A stretch of 64,000 bases of DNA from an uncultured Ignavibacteriota bacterium. Its GTDB lineage: Bacteria; Bacteroidota; Ignavibacteria; UBA10030; UBA8401. How positions within the stretch are numbered: the first letter of the stretch is position 1; the number at the start of each line of letters is the position of its first letter. The notes under the pieces were generated by a model. The model was given only the letters and a program-made list of their open reading frames with translations, had not been told where the DNA came from and did not search any database. A program made the position numbers and the translations under genes. The stretch covers positions 62,001-126,000 of the forward strand of contig CAISDA010000006.1 in the NCBI GenBank assembly GCA_903884005.1, written 5' to 3'. This document shows positions 26,453 to 34,837 of this stretch, in pieces.

Positions 26453-27784
26453 TTATTGCTCTACTTTTTCGAGCAGATCTGCAAGTTTCATGCTGTTAAC
26501 AGTAACCGAGGATGCGGCCTTTGCGATGGCATCCTGTTCCGTCCGTCCGCCACCCGTCGCCGAGGCGGAGTATGTCCCGATCGTTGCGCCGGTCTGCTTG
26601 TCGACGAGCGTCACCACCGCTTCGATTTTAACGGTGCTCAGTGTGCCGCTAAATCCTTCGCTCTTGTTCGGGGGAGCACTGTGCATGGTGAGGTCGAGCC
26701 TGTACCTCGATACGGGCAGCACGCGGTAGCCGATCTTAGACACGGCCGATGCCACCCTTCCCTTCAATGCTTCGGCAGATTGTCCGCCAATCCCCTGCGT
26801 GGAAAATTCGAATCCAAGATCAGAAAGATGCGGCGTGAACGAAAACAATGCGGCATTCGATAACAGATTCCGCTCGAACTCTTTCGATAACTCTCCGAGC
26901 GACATCCGTACGCGCAGCGTGTTTCCGGGAAGCATGCGAATATGCGCGGTGAACGACGCCGCACCGCTCTCGTCCGTCACTCCGTCGCCGAGCTGGAGAT
27001 AGTCCGTGGATTCAAACACCAGCGCCGCACCCGTGACTGGGATCGACCCGTACAGCACGCGCAGGGTGAACGGTTCGCCGAACTTCGTTCCCACTTTACC
27101 GCCTTGGCTGTCGCCGCGCAGCTTTTCCATATGCACATTCGAAATCATCGTTTTCATGTCGCCGGTGAAGGACACCGGTGATGATGCGTTCGGAGGAATG
27201 TACGCTTTGCCGGCAACAGCATCGTGAAGCGCTTTTTTGGGAAGTGCTGCGAGGATGAGCCCGCGTGCATCGGCCACAGAGTGGACGGCATCGGAAAATT
27301 TCCCGCGCTTCAGGAAATCATCGGCTGAGGACCTCAGGTCCGAGGCCTGCGTCCATGCAGTGTTCATATCATTGCGAAGACTTTCGCAATACCGTTCGCG
27401 TTCCAGCGCGGCAAACGCATACGCTATTTGTGTCGATGGATCGACATGTGTTTCGACAATGGAAGCGCCGGTGATCTCTTCATTGACCACCGTTCGGGAT
27501 TGCGACTTAAAATCCGACGAGATGGTTTCGTCCTGATTCAACTGATAACTTTCGGTAATGGTGCGAATTTCGCTCTTCACCTGCACTTTGATCTGGGAGA
27601 CAATGTCGGCCTGCGCGTTTTTTTTTGCCTTCTCCATTGCATTGGCGCCCTCGGCCGCCCCCACGCCGACGATATAGAATTCGGGCTGATAGGTGCGAAG
27701 CGTGTGCGTGGTGTACCACTGCGGCGCCTGTGCAAACACCGTGCTGATACACAGTAATAATCCGGGCACAAGAATTCGTTTCAT
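26453..27784 (-). CDS. LPP20-family secreted protein with Ig-like middle
   Basis: 443 residues with a signal peptide (MKRILVPGLLLCISTVFAQA). No lipobox Cys is visible. Residues about 25-160 resemble the LPP20 family (PEFYIVGVGAAEGANAMEKA, then KKNAQADIVSQIKVQVKSEI). The middle (about 240-330) looks like an immunoglobulin-like beta domain (GEPFTLRVLYGSIPVTGAAL). The end (about 335-443) has ALKGRVASAVSKIGYRV and VTLVDKQTGATIGTYSASA, reminiscent of LptE/DUF4136-like outer-membrane proteins. Its function is not known. It is the last of three leftward secreted-protein genes and ends at the bidirectional terminator. Confidence 0.7.
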   Translation of the reverse strand: MKRILVPGLLLCISTVFAQAPQWYTTHTLRTYQPEFYIVGVGAAEGANAMEKAKKNAQADIVSQIKVQVKSEIRTITESYQLNQDETISSDFKSQSRTVVNEEITGASIVETHVDPSTQIAYAFAALERERYCESLRNDMNTAWTQASDLRSSADDFLKRGKFSDAVHSVADARGLILAALPKKALHDAVAGKAYIPPNASSPVSFTGDMKTMISNVHMEKLRGDSQGGKVGTKFGEPFTLRVLYGSIPVTGAALVFESTDYLQLGDGVTDESGAASFTAHIRMLPGNTLRVRMSLGELSKEFERNLLSNAALFSFTPHLSDLGFEFSTQGIGGQSAEALKGRVASAVSKIGYRVLPVSRYRLDLTMHSAPPNKSEGFSGTLSTVKIEAVVTLVDKQTGATIGTYSASATGGGRTEQDAIAKAASSVTVNSMKLADLLEKVEQ

Positions 27785-27828
27785 GGTGTCCCCATCGTAG
27801 TGAGAAAGTGCAGTACTGCGGCCGCATA

Positions 27829-29112
27829 TTATTCGACCGACAGCAGCATCAATTTTCTGTTCATATTGACCTGGCGAAGTTTGCCCTTCGTGAAATTCGC
27901 ATTGAATTCTTTTCGCAGTTCACGGAAGAATCCCGTGGGACTCTGCATGTCCTTGTCCGTGACCCACACGAGATAATCGATGGTCTTGTCGCTGACGACG
28001 TTTTCCTTCGAGCGGTTGCACAATTTTTTCAGCGTCTTGGCGGCAGCGTCGGCAAGATCGTATTTCGTATCTTCGTCGAATTGGCCCGTGATGTTGAAGA
28101 TCACTTTGTACTGCTGGCCGTTCTTCGAATCGTCCTTCCAATAGGCGTTGATGCGAGACATCACATTGCCGAGAGCGTTGCCCACGGCCGCATCGACGAG
28201 AGCCGTGGCGGGTGCAGCCGATTCGTCGCTGTAGCCGGTCTCCGTGCCAAGAAGGCGGGCTGTCGTGGTCTCGTACGCGCGGACGGAGACCGACGCTTTC
28301 CGCACCTGCGACGAACCGACATACCGCGAATCCACAGTGACGCTGTACGTGATGTAGATATCGCTGCCGACGGACAATGCGATCGCATAGGACAAGTCCT
28401 CTTCTTTTCCCTTGAGGCTCAGCTGTCCCTTCTGCTGCTGGAATATTTGTTCCGCCTGGTCCGGAGCGATAACATTATATTTCCGATAGGTCAGGAACGA
28501 TTCGATCGCAGAGGCGCCTTGCTTGATCACATTGTCGCCCTTGAGTATTTCGAGCGGGTTTTGTCCGGACTTAACCTCTGGCAGGGCCATAATCGTCGGC
28601 AAACCGGCCTCCTCGGTCATTTCTTCGACCGAAGCGAGTACACGGCGGTCTACGAGCATTGCGATGAGTGCGCGTCTGTGGACGCGAAATTGCTTTTCGA
28701 CGCGTATCTTCTCGCCGCCCGCCATTTTTACCCGGCTCTCCAAATGCGCGGCCTCCCAGGAGATGAACTTACCGACATTAGTATCGTCCCAGAAATCGGA
28801 TTCGATCGCGGAGAATTTTTTCTTTTCATCCGATGCTTTCAGGATCCCGTCAAGGCCTGCGCCGCCATAGAGCACAAAATACACGGCCGATTTTCGGGCA
28901 TCCGTTTCCGCATTTTTCACGGAGCCTTCCTCGTCGAAACCGAAGAAGCCGGAGGCGGCCCCGACACCCCTGGCGCGGATCATCACTTCGGCTTCGCCGA
29001 CGGCTTCGACGAATGTCGCCTCACGGGACACAGGAGGAGTGCTCTGGGCAACGGCGGTGCGAGTTGAGAGAACCAGCAGGATAGAAAATATCAAGGCGGT
29101 GATTTGTTTCAT
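27829..29112 (-). CDS. Secreted protein of unknown function, FlgT/DUF6175-like
   Basis: 427 residues with a signal peptide (MKQITALIFSILLVLSTRTAVAQ). An N-terminal ENAETDARKSAVYFVLYGG-like stretch resembles the first domain of FlgT/LPP20 proteins (an Ala-rich ArKAA helix). The middle has NVIAPDQAEQIFQQQKGQLS and SVGSDIYITYSVTVDSRYVG, similar to a FlgT middle domain, which has a Rossmann-like CsgG/TolB-N fold. The C-terminus has a charged, FNITG-containing segment. I do not recognise a function. The gene is followed by the LPP20 gene 44 bases downstream and preceded by a dispersed palindrome. Confidence 0.55.
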   Translation of the reverse strand: MKQITALIFSILLVLSTRTAVAQSTPPVSREATFVEAVGEAEVMIRARGVGAASGFFGFDEEGSVKNAETDARKSAVYFVLYGGAGLDGILKASDEKKKFSAIESDFWDDTNVGKFISWEAAHLESRVKMAGGEKIRVEKQFRVHRRALIAMLVDRRVLASVEEMTEEAGLPTIMALPEVKSGQNPLEILKGDNVIKQGASAIESFLTYRKYNVIAPDQAEQIFQQQKGQLSLKGKEEDLSYAIALSVGSDIYITYSVTVDSRYVGSSQVRKASVSVRAYETTTARLLGTETGYSDESAAPATALVDAAVGNALGNVMSRINAYWKDDSKNGQQYKVIFNITGQFDEDTKYDLADAAAKTLKKLCNRSKENVVSDKTIDYLVWVTDKDMQSPTGFFRELRKEFNANFTKGKLRQVNMNRKLMLLSVE

Positions 29113-29152
29113 AAATGTACTCCTTTAGAAATTTTTCTACGGTGGGTCCACC

Positions 29153-29176
29153 GGGCGAGATAACATCTCGCCCTAC
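29153..29176. repeat. Dispersed palindrome, copy C
   Basis: GGGCGAGAT, AAC centre, ATCTCGCCC, followed by TAC. This is the cleanest copy of the family, with both arms nearly perfect. It lies in the 68-base gap between two genes of the envelope locus and could add a stem to their shared transcript. Confidence 0.8.
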
Positions 29177-29180
29177 AATA

Positions 29181-30974
29181 TCAATTAAAAGACGGTATGG
29201 CCAGGTTGATCCAGGCGTAGATACCGAGTCCGCCGAAATTCACTTCGGGGCCCTTGCCGTCGTTCTTCACAATCTCGACGTCGTCCTTGTCTGTGACTTT
29301 CACGTTCCATGCCTCGCTTGCGCCGAAGAGATTGTATTCGGCGGCGAAGCCAATCGAGACTTTCGGAGAGAGGTACGTTTCAATGCCCGCGCGGAAATCG
29401 GCGCCGAAGGACGAATTCGTCAGTTTATATTTCACATCGTTGGCATTCGTATTATCCTTCCCTGTTGCGTTGAGCCGGAGTAGTTCATATTTTCCGTCCA
29501 CCTGAAGGAAAATGCCGAACCGCTTGATATAAAATTTCTTCTCGAGTCCGACGTTGATCGAGCCCGTGAGCGATGCGCCGATGTCGCTGCTGTCGTAGCT
29601 TACCTTGTCCCATCCGTTACTTGTAAAATGTTTATAGATGATCTGGCCCGTGGGAGTGATGACCCCACCCTGCGCGCCGATATGGAACCAGAGCTCGGAA
29701 ATATGCGTGGCATGCGCAAGGCTCGTCTGAATGGCGACCATTGCCCCGGCGGCATATTTGGTTTCCTCCATCACGTTCATATGAAAATGATACGTTTCAG
29801 AACTCGCCAGAAGATCGTTGTCGTTGATCAGTGCTTTATTCCTTGAAAAATTATTATACGGACTGATCTTCACCGGCATCATGGCGCCCGCGATGAGCAC
29901 GTTCACACCGATGAGCGGAAGCTCCGTGGCCGAGAGTCCGGGCGAATAATTCGTGCCGGTGATGGTCTGTGCGTATGACAAGGCGGAAGCATCGTCCTTG
30001 TTGTTGCCAACTTCGCGGATCTTCACGAAGCCGCGCCTGCTTTTTTGGATCTGCCCCTGGTCGTTTTCTTCCATCTCCTCTATCCAGTATGTGTCGTCGA
30101 GATGCACGCCTTCACGCGAGCCGACGCTCAGCATCATTCCCATGCCGGTGGTTTCGGTGACGCCGCCGACCAACTGGAACGGCTCCATGTTCTTTGTTTC
30201 GAGCGCGATATTCTTGCAGCTCACGTCGACGGCTCCCGTGAACGCATCCCAGTCTGCGTTGCCCTCTTCCCCTTCGTCCTGCGACGTGGACCGCGAGATG
30301 CTGCTCGAGTTCCATCCTTTCGCCGGGCCGACGTAGACGACCGAGGCCTTATTCTCCTTGTCGATCTTCAGCTGATACCACAGGACGCCGAGCTGCATCT
30401 CGTGCGTATACTCGGTGTATTTCACTCGGCGCGTCACTTCCCCCTTATCGTTCTTCACTTCGCGCACCTTTTGTTCGGCCTTGTGCGTATAACTTTCCAG
30501 GAACGGGACGAAAAAGAATCCGGAATTCAAAATGGCCTCGAGCTGCGAGGCGGAAAGTCCGGCTGCTTTCGCTTTGGTTGCCAGGAACGAATTTCTATCG
30601 GCATCGGTGAGATTCTGTTTGCTGAATGCTTCTTTATTCTGATCGATGAGATCCAGCAGCTGCGGAGCGAGGAATTTGTCGATCCCCGCTTTGATCTTAT
30701 CGGGGGTCACGTCGGTCCATCCGCTTGCCTCGTCGCGAAAGGGAGCGACGTACTTATCCGGCAGCGGCGCAAAATTGAATCGCGGCAAATTCATACCCTG
30801 GCCGACCGACTCGCCAATGTAATCGGTCTGTTTCATCGACAGCGACGCTTGTGACGGCGCGAGCACCTTATTGACGAACGAGACGACCTTTTTGGAATAC
30901 GGGCGCGTCGATTGCGCCGAGACGAGCGATGCAATGCAGAGCAGTGCCAGCACAACTTTGAAGAAACGATTCAT
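29181..30974 (-). CDS. Secreted/outer-membrane protein, beta-barrel-like C-terminus, unknown function
   Basis: 597 residues from MNRFFKVVLALLCIASLVSA, a clear signal peptide. A TTG 29 codons upstream is poorly placed. The first part has a PAPLPDKYVAPFRDEASG region and a helical segment, then GETFEPVGS-like beta-rich stretches. The last 150 residues alternate hydrophobic and polar residues and contain FGADFRAGIETYLSPKVSIG, with a C-terminus ending in WINLAIPSFN, as in outer membrane barrels. I cannot name a family. It probably forms an operon with the two following secreted proteins. Confidence 0.6.
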   Translation of the reverse strand: MNRFFKVVLALLCIASLVSAQSTRPYSKKVVSFVNKVLAPSQASLSMKQTDYIGESVGQGMNLPRFNFAPLPDKYVAPFRDEASGWTDVTPDKIKAGIDKFLAPQLLDLIDQNKEAFSKQNLTDADRNSFLATKAKAAGLSASQLEAILNSGFFFVPFLESYTHKAEQKVREVKNDKGEVTRRVKYTEYTHEMQLGVLWYQLKIDKENKASVVYVGPAKGWNSSSISRSTSQDEGEEGNADWDAFTGAVDVSCKNIALETKNMEPFQLVGGVTETTGMGMMLSVGSREGVHLDDTYWIEEMEENDQGQIQKSRRGFVKIREVGNNKDDASALSYAQTITGTNYSPGLSATELPLIGVNVLIAGAMMPVKISPYNNFSRNKALINDNDLLASSETYHFHMNVMEETKYAAGAMVAIQTSLAHATHISELWFHIGAQGGVITPTGQIIYKHFTSNGWDKVSYDSSDIGASLTGSINVGLEKKFYIKRFGIFLQVDGKYELLRLNATGKDNTNANDVKYKLTNSSFGADFRAGIETYLSPKVSIGFAAEYNLFGASEAWNVKVTDKDDVEIVKNDGKGPEVNFGGLGIYAWINLAIPSFN

Positions 30975-31249
30975 ACAGATTCCTTTCAAAGGATGATAAT
31001 GAACAGAAGAGCATGTGGTATGCGAATGCCGGTGATACTGTAATGTCCGGAAATAATACAAAAAATAGAATGTGGAAGCAAGGGCCAGACGAGGGAATCA
31101 CAAAAAACGGGAGGCACCAAAATCGATGAGCCGGCGCCGGTCCGGACGCTCCGATTGCGGTCAATGCACGCGCCGAATGTCCGGCATACGAGCCGGCCGG
31201 CGCATACCGGCAGCAAACGTTCGTTCAGCGGATGTGTGTGTGCCAGGAG

Positions 31250-31618
31250 CTATAGTTGTTCGCGCGAGACGATCAGTTCGGCCGTTGCGACGTTGGGCGC
31301 CAGAGGCACATTATACACATTGCACACGCGCATGAGCGTGTGTATATCCGGGTCGTGCGGATGCGCATTGAGCGGGTCGATGAGGAATATGACCGCATCC
31401 ACTTTTCCCTTTGCAACGAGCGCGGCAATTTCGGCATCGCCGCCGAGCGGGCCCGAGAGATAGCACTTCACCTGCAAACCGACCTTTTCACGGATGAGCA
31501 TGCCGGTGGTTTTGGTGGCGATCAGATTGAATTTTGCGAGCTTCGCCTTATTCTGATTGACGAAGGCGAGCATGTCCGTTTTTTTTTCGTCGTGCGCGAT
31601 GAGAGCGAGTGTTTTCAT
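31250..31618 (-). CDS. mgsA: Methylglyoxal synthase
   Basis: 122 residues from MKTLALIAHDEKKTDML. The MGS-like fold has all active-site motifs: ALIAHDEKK, ATKTTG, SGPLGGDAEIA and IFLIDPLNAHPHDPDIHTLMR. It converts dihydroxyacetone phosphate to methylglyoxal and phosphate, a bypass for sugar-phosphate stress. The neighbouring genes (an exo-muramidase and tmRNA) do not form an obvious pathway with it. It follows the muramidase stop by 47 bases. Confidence 0.95.
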   Translation of the reverse strand: MKTLALIAHDEKKTDMLAFVNQNKAKLAKFNLIATKTTGMLIREKVGLQVKCYLSGPLGGDAEIAALVAKGKVDAVIFLIDPLNAHPHDPDIHTLMRVCNVYNVPLAPNVATAELIVSREQL

Positions 31619-31665
31619 GGATACGGATCGTCCTATCAAAAAAAAAGAATGGCCAGCGTGCTGCG

Positions 31666-32904
31666 TTATTGATACAATAAATAGTTCTGCCGGCGCCGTT
31701 CAAATTTTTGCAAGGGTCCGTTCCACGAATCGACGATCTCGGAAACCGAACGGCCGTCCAGGATCATCGCGCGCACGGCGGGCGTGCCGGCAAGGCGATC
31801 GAATCCCTTGTCATGGAAAGCAAAGTGAGCCGGATACAGTTTCCGCAGGGCGGTAAGCAGAGCGATGCCCGCGGTCACCGGTTCGAACACATTCCGGTCC
31901 GTGACGCGCAAAAAGACACCGCGGCATTCCGTGTTCTTGAACTTTGGCGAAGAGACGCCGGGAATCTCGCGCGGCGTGAACACTGCGGGTTCGAACGCCA
32001 CGCCCGGCAGCAGTTTCGCATTCAATGATCGGGCGAGTGAATCGGCATCGATCCACGGCGCGCCGATCGTCTCGAACGGATGGTCGGTACCGCGGCCTTC
32101 GGATACATTGGTGCCTTCGATCAAACACATGCCGGGATACACAGCTGCCGTCGAGATGGTCCTCATGTTCGGGGACGGGCGCACCCACGCGAGAGACAAC
32201 TCGTCGTACCACAACGCCCGCTTCCATCCATCCATTGTGACGACGGTGAGACGCGCCTTCACACCATTTTTCAACCAGCCCTCCCCGTTTGCCATTTCGG
32301 CCAGTTCGCCCACGGTCATCCCGTGCTCGATGGGCATAGGAGCCCAGCCGACGAACGATTTTAGCGAGTCGACGCGAACGGGTCCTGCGCACGACGCACC
32401 GCGGATCGGATCGGGCCGATCCAGCACGATGAAGGGAATGTTGTTTTCAGCCGCCGCCTCCATCGTCAGGAACAACGTACTGATGAATGTGTAAAAGCGC
32501 ACGCCGACATCCTGTATATCGAAGACGAGCACATCCACGTTTTTCAGCATCGCCGGCGTCGGCTTGCTGACAGCGCCGTAAAGCGAAAACACGGTCACGC
32601 CCGTTTTCGCATCGATGGAATCGGTGATGGTCTTCCCGTCGGGAGCATCTCCGCGTATGCCGTGCTCGGGGCCGAAGAGCGCGGTCAATTTCACATCGGA
32701 CCTGAGGGTCAGTGCGTCGGCGAGATGCATTCCGTTGGAGAGCATCGCGGTATGATTTGTGACAAGGCCGACGCGTTTGCCTGCAATGAGGCCGATGCGT
32801 TGTGTGAGCAGGACGTCCGCCCCAGGTATGACTGAGATCTGAGCCGAGGCGCAGGAGACCACGAATGCGCACGCGAGAGAAAGACGGAACAGTGGGGTGA
32901 GCAT
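31666..32904 (-). CDS. namZ: DUF1343 exo-beta-N-acetylmuramidase-like protein (NamZ family)
   Basis: 412 residues from MLTPLFRLSLACAFVVSCAS, which is a signal peptide, so the mature enzyme is exported. It carries the DUF1343 blocks in order: GKRVGLVTNHTAM, LFGPEHGIRGDAPDG, VFDIQDVGVRFYTFI, FIVLDRPDPIRG, PMPIEHGMTVGELAEM, SPNMRTISTAAVYPGMC and EGTNVSEGRGTDHPFE. Characterised relatives remove terminal MurNAc from muropeptides, a step in peptidoglycan recycling. The tmRNA terminator lies directly upstream. A longer frame start at 33015 would overlap the tmRNA and is rejected. Confidence 0.9.
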   Translation of the reverse strand: MLTPLFRLSLACAFVVSCASAQISVIPGADVLLTQRIGLIAGKRVGLVTNHTAMLSNGMHLADALTLRSDVKLTALFGPEHGIRGDAPDGKTITDSIDAKTGVTVFSLYGAVSKPTPAMLKNVDVLVFDIQDVGVRFYTFISTLFLTMEAAAENNIPFIVLDRPDPIRGASCAGPVRVDSLKSFVGWAPMPIEHGMTVGELAEMANGEGWLKNGVKARLTVVTMDGWKRALWYDELSLAWVRPSPNMRTISTAAVYPGMCLIEGTNVSEGRGTDHPFETIGAPWIDADSLARSLNAKLLPGVAFEPAVFTPREIPGVSSPKFKNTECRGVFLRVTDRNVFEPVTAGIALLTALRKLYPAHFAFHDKGFDRLAGTPAVRAMILDGRSVSEIVDSWNGPLQKFERRRQNYLLYQ

Positions 32905-32920
32905 GGCAGTGAACGATGTG

Positions 32921-32954
32921 AAAAAAAACCCGCTTCCGCCGAAGCGGAAGCGGG
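32921..32954 (-). terminator. Intrinsic terminator of tmRNA
   Basis: Read on the minus strand: a 10-base perfect stem (CCCGCTTCCG with CGGAAGCGGG) around a 6-base loop, followed by T8. It begins 15 bases after the tmRNA 3' CCA, so it closes the ssrA transcript before the namZ coding start. Confidence 0.92.
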
Positions 32955-32969
32955 TATGTGATGACATTG

Positions 32970-33342
32970 TGGTGGAGGTGCGGGGAGTCGAACCCCGGTC
33001 CGAAGTGAAAACCATTAGGCCTTCTCCATACTCAGTCCGGCTCGTGTGCGATCATTCCGTGCCTACAGCCGAACTTGCGGCATCAGAACTTATCAAAGGG
33101 CTTTGCGTTCTCTCGTTCCCATAGCCTCTGCCGTCTGGGGACCAACCTGACAAGAGTCGACACCTTGAAAGCGGCTGTCAGGTGCGCCGCAGTCTCAGTG
33201 CACAGGTTAACTTGTTAGTTAAGCTGCGAGACGGTAACCGTAGTTATCGCTTATAGTTTTTCGCTTTATTTACGTGCAACGCGAAGAGCACGGTATGCTT
33301 ATGCCTAACCTTTCTCTACCCCGTCGAAACCATGTCACCCCC
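32970..33342 (-). ncRNA. ssrA: Transfer-messenger RNA
   Basis: 373 nt. The 5' end GGGGGUGACAUGGUUUCGACGG pairs its first seven bases with CACCUCC at the 3' end, with a G3-U wobble like E. coli, and the 3' CCA is encoded. The T-arm reads GGGGUUCGACUCCCC. The tag frame ends in CTC GCA GCT TAA (stop at 33219-33221), giving a C-terminal -LAA. Reading from the AGC codon at 33249-33251, the tag is SDNYGYRLAA, close to ADDYSYAMAA of Chlorobium. The resume codon is inferred, not proven. The RNA rescues stalled ribosomes and tags the unfinished protein for proteolysis. Confidence 0.97.
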
Positions 33343-33352
33343 AACGGTACCA

Positions 33353-34222
33353 CTATTCAATGTACACCTTTGCATTCACAATATCAATATAGCGCGAATA
33401 GAGTTCGGCCTTTGCCGGGTCTCCCCTTTGCTCACAGGAGAGGATGAGGTTCCGGAACACGCGTTCGATGATCTTCAGTGTCGTCATCGGCTGAAAATAT
33501 TCTTCAAGCGGCATACGACCGGAATTCGCGATGAGCAGCTCGCACTCGGCACGGGAAAGGATTTTCCCCCTGTCGAACGGGTCGATATACACGGGCGTGG
33601 ACGGATAATCGAACCGCACGATGAACCGTCCCGGAAGCCCAAGCCCCTGAATGGGAAGATTGATCTTATGCCCGACGATCATATAGAGGATGGACAACAG
33701 GATCGGCGAACCGAGTTTCGATTCCATGACGCGGCTGATGTAATGATTCTGCTCGTCGTAATAATTTTCGGTGTTCCCCGTAAATCCGAGTTCGGTCCCG
33801 AAATAGTTCGACACCGTCTGCACACATTCAAGAGGCGGAGCCTGCGCATCGATCCGTGAACGGAGCTCCCGGCTCATCGCGGTCAGCCGTTCCTGTATCA
33901 TCATCGCGTCGGCATATGGGTAGCGCTGGCGGGCGAGCAAAATAATGCCTTCCTCCAGGTCGCCGATAACGGGATTTTTGTTGACGAACGATCTGAGCTG
34001 GTCCTGAAAACGGGCACTGACGATCGTCTCGACGATCTCCGCCGCCCGCTGCTGCATGAGTATCTGCCCCGTGAAGAGATCGGGATTGAGATACGGCAGT
34101 CCTGGCTTACCGATCTCGAGCAGGCGCGCCCTGACCGCCTCATACACGATAGCACTCTCGTCGTCGAGAAGCGTCAGCAGCGATTTTATTTCGATCATAC
34201 TTTTGTCGTCGAGGGTGGTCAT
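33353..34222 (-). CDS. SirB1/YchA-type transglutaminase-like protein
   Basis: 289 residues. ATG at 34222; the TTG one codon upstream is not needed. The signature is the central HYISRVMESKLGSPILLSIL and INLPIQGLGLPGRFIVRFD, then VYIDPFDRGKILSRAE, all in the SirB1 (UPF0162) family. The transglutaminase-like core lacks an obvious catalytic Cys in the usual position, so enzyme activity is doubtful. A TPR-like C-terminus follows. Function unknown; its 3' end hosts the tmRNA promoter. Confidence 0.82.
   Translation of the reverse strand: MTTLDDKSMIEIKSLLTLLDDESAIVYEAVRARLLEIGKPGLPYLNPDLFTGQILMQQRAAEIVETIVSARFQDQLRSFVNKNPVIGDLEEGIILLARQRYPYADAMMIQERLTAMSRELRSRIDAQAPPLECVQTVSNYFGTELGFTGNTENYYDEQNHYISRVMESKLGSPILLSILYMIVGHKINLPIQGLGLPGRFIVRFDYPSTPVYIDPFDRGKILSRAECELLIANSGRMPLEEYFQPMTTLKIIERVFRNLILSCEQRGDPAKAELYSRYIDIVNAKVYIE
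33359..33387 (-). promoter_or_regulatory. Probable tmRNA promoter inside the end of the SirB1-like gene
   Basis: Read on the minus strand: TTGATA, 17-base spacer, TACATT, ending 16 bases before the mature tmRNA 5' end. It overlaps the last codons of the upstream gene. The short leader (about 10-16 bases) would be trimmed by tmRNA processing. Confidence 0.45.
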
Positions 34223-34231
34223 CAAAACAAT

Positions 34232-34714
34232 TCATTGATAGATGGACGCAATATGCGACACAATGTCTTCCAGAAAATGTTTGTCGATGTCGTCGAACGT
34301 ATTGGCGGCATAGCTGTCTATATCCAGGACGCCGATGAGGACGCCGCTGCGAATGAAGGGAACGACGATCTCCGAACGCGAGCCGCTGTCGCAGGCGATG
34401 TGACCCGGAAACGCATCGACATCGGGAACAACAACCGTTTCTCTGCGCGATGCGGCAGCACCGCAGACTCCCCGATCGAGCGCGATGCGCGTGCAGGCGA
34501 CATTGCCCTGAAACGGTCCCAGCACCAATTCACCATTCTTCAGCAGATACCATCCCACCCAGGAAAATTGCGCGAATGCGTATTTGAGGGCGGCGGCTGT
34601 ATTGCCAAGGTTTGCGATCGAGTCGGGTTCATCTGCAAGCAGGGCTTTCAACTGAGGCAGCAGTTCTTCGTACCGTTCTTTTTTTCCTGCGGCCGAAGCG
34701 TGTATGGTTTCCAT
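34232..34714 (-). CDS. msrC: GAF-domain free methionine-(R)-sulfoxide reductase
   Basis: 160 residues from METIHASAAGKKERYEELLP. The single GAF domain has FSWVGWYLLKNGELVLGPFQG, the Cys of VACTRIALDRGVCGAAA, and the catalytic Cys in HIACDSGSRSEIVVPF, matching fRMsr (YebR). It reduces free methionine-R-sulfoxide in the cytosol using thioredoxin. Together with periplasmic MsrPQ in this window it gives two layers of methionine oxidation repair. SirB1 starts 9 bases after its stop. Confidence 0.9.
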   Translation of the reverse strand: METIHASAAGKKERYEELLPQLKALLADEPDSIANLGNTAAALKYAFAQFSWVGWYLLKNGELVLGPFQGNVACTRIALDRGVCGAAASRRETVVVPDVDAFPGHIACDSGSRSEIVVPFIRSGVLIGVLDIDSYAANTFDDIDKHFLEDIVSHIASIYQ

Positions 34715-34837
34715 AGGGCGCTGGAGGATCCTCTCATTCAAATATATGGAGAACAACAACGTGCGAAGAAAGATCGACAGCCGCGATGAGTTTATCGAGC
34801 GGCCAGCAGCAGCCGCGGATATCGGTGGAGAATTCGG

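Noticed and set aside
31666-33015. Longer N-terminus of the muramidase-like gene
   Set aside because: The extension reads through the tmRNA 3' end and its terminator; the signal peptide begins at 32904.
33219-33262. Alternative tmRNA tag frame GCG AAA AAC TAT AAG CGA TAA
   Set aside because: It gives only AKNYKR and does not end in the hydrophobic -LAA tail seen in tags; the other frame does.
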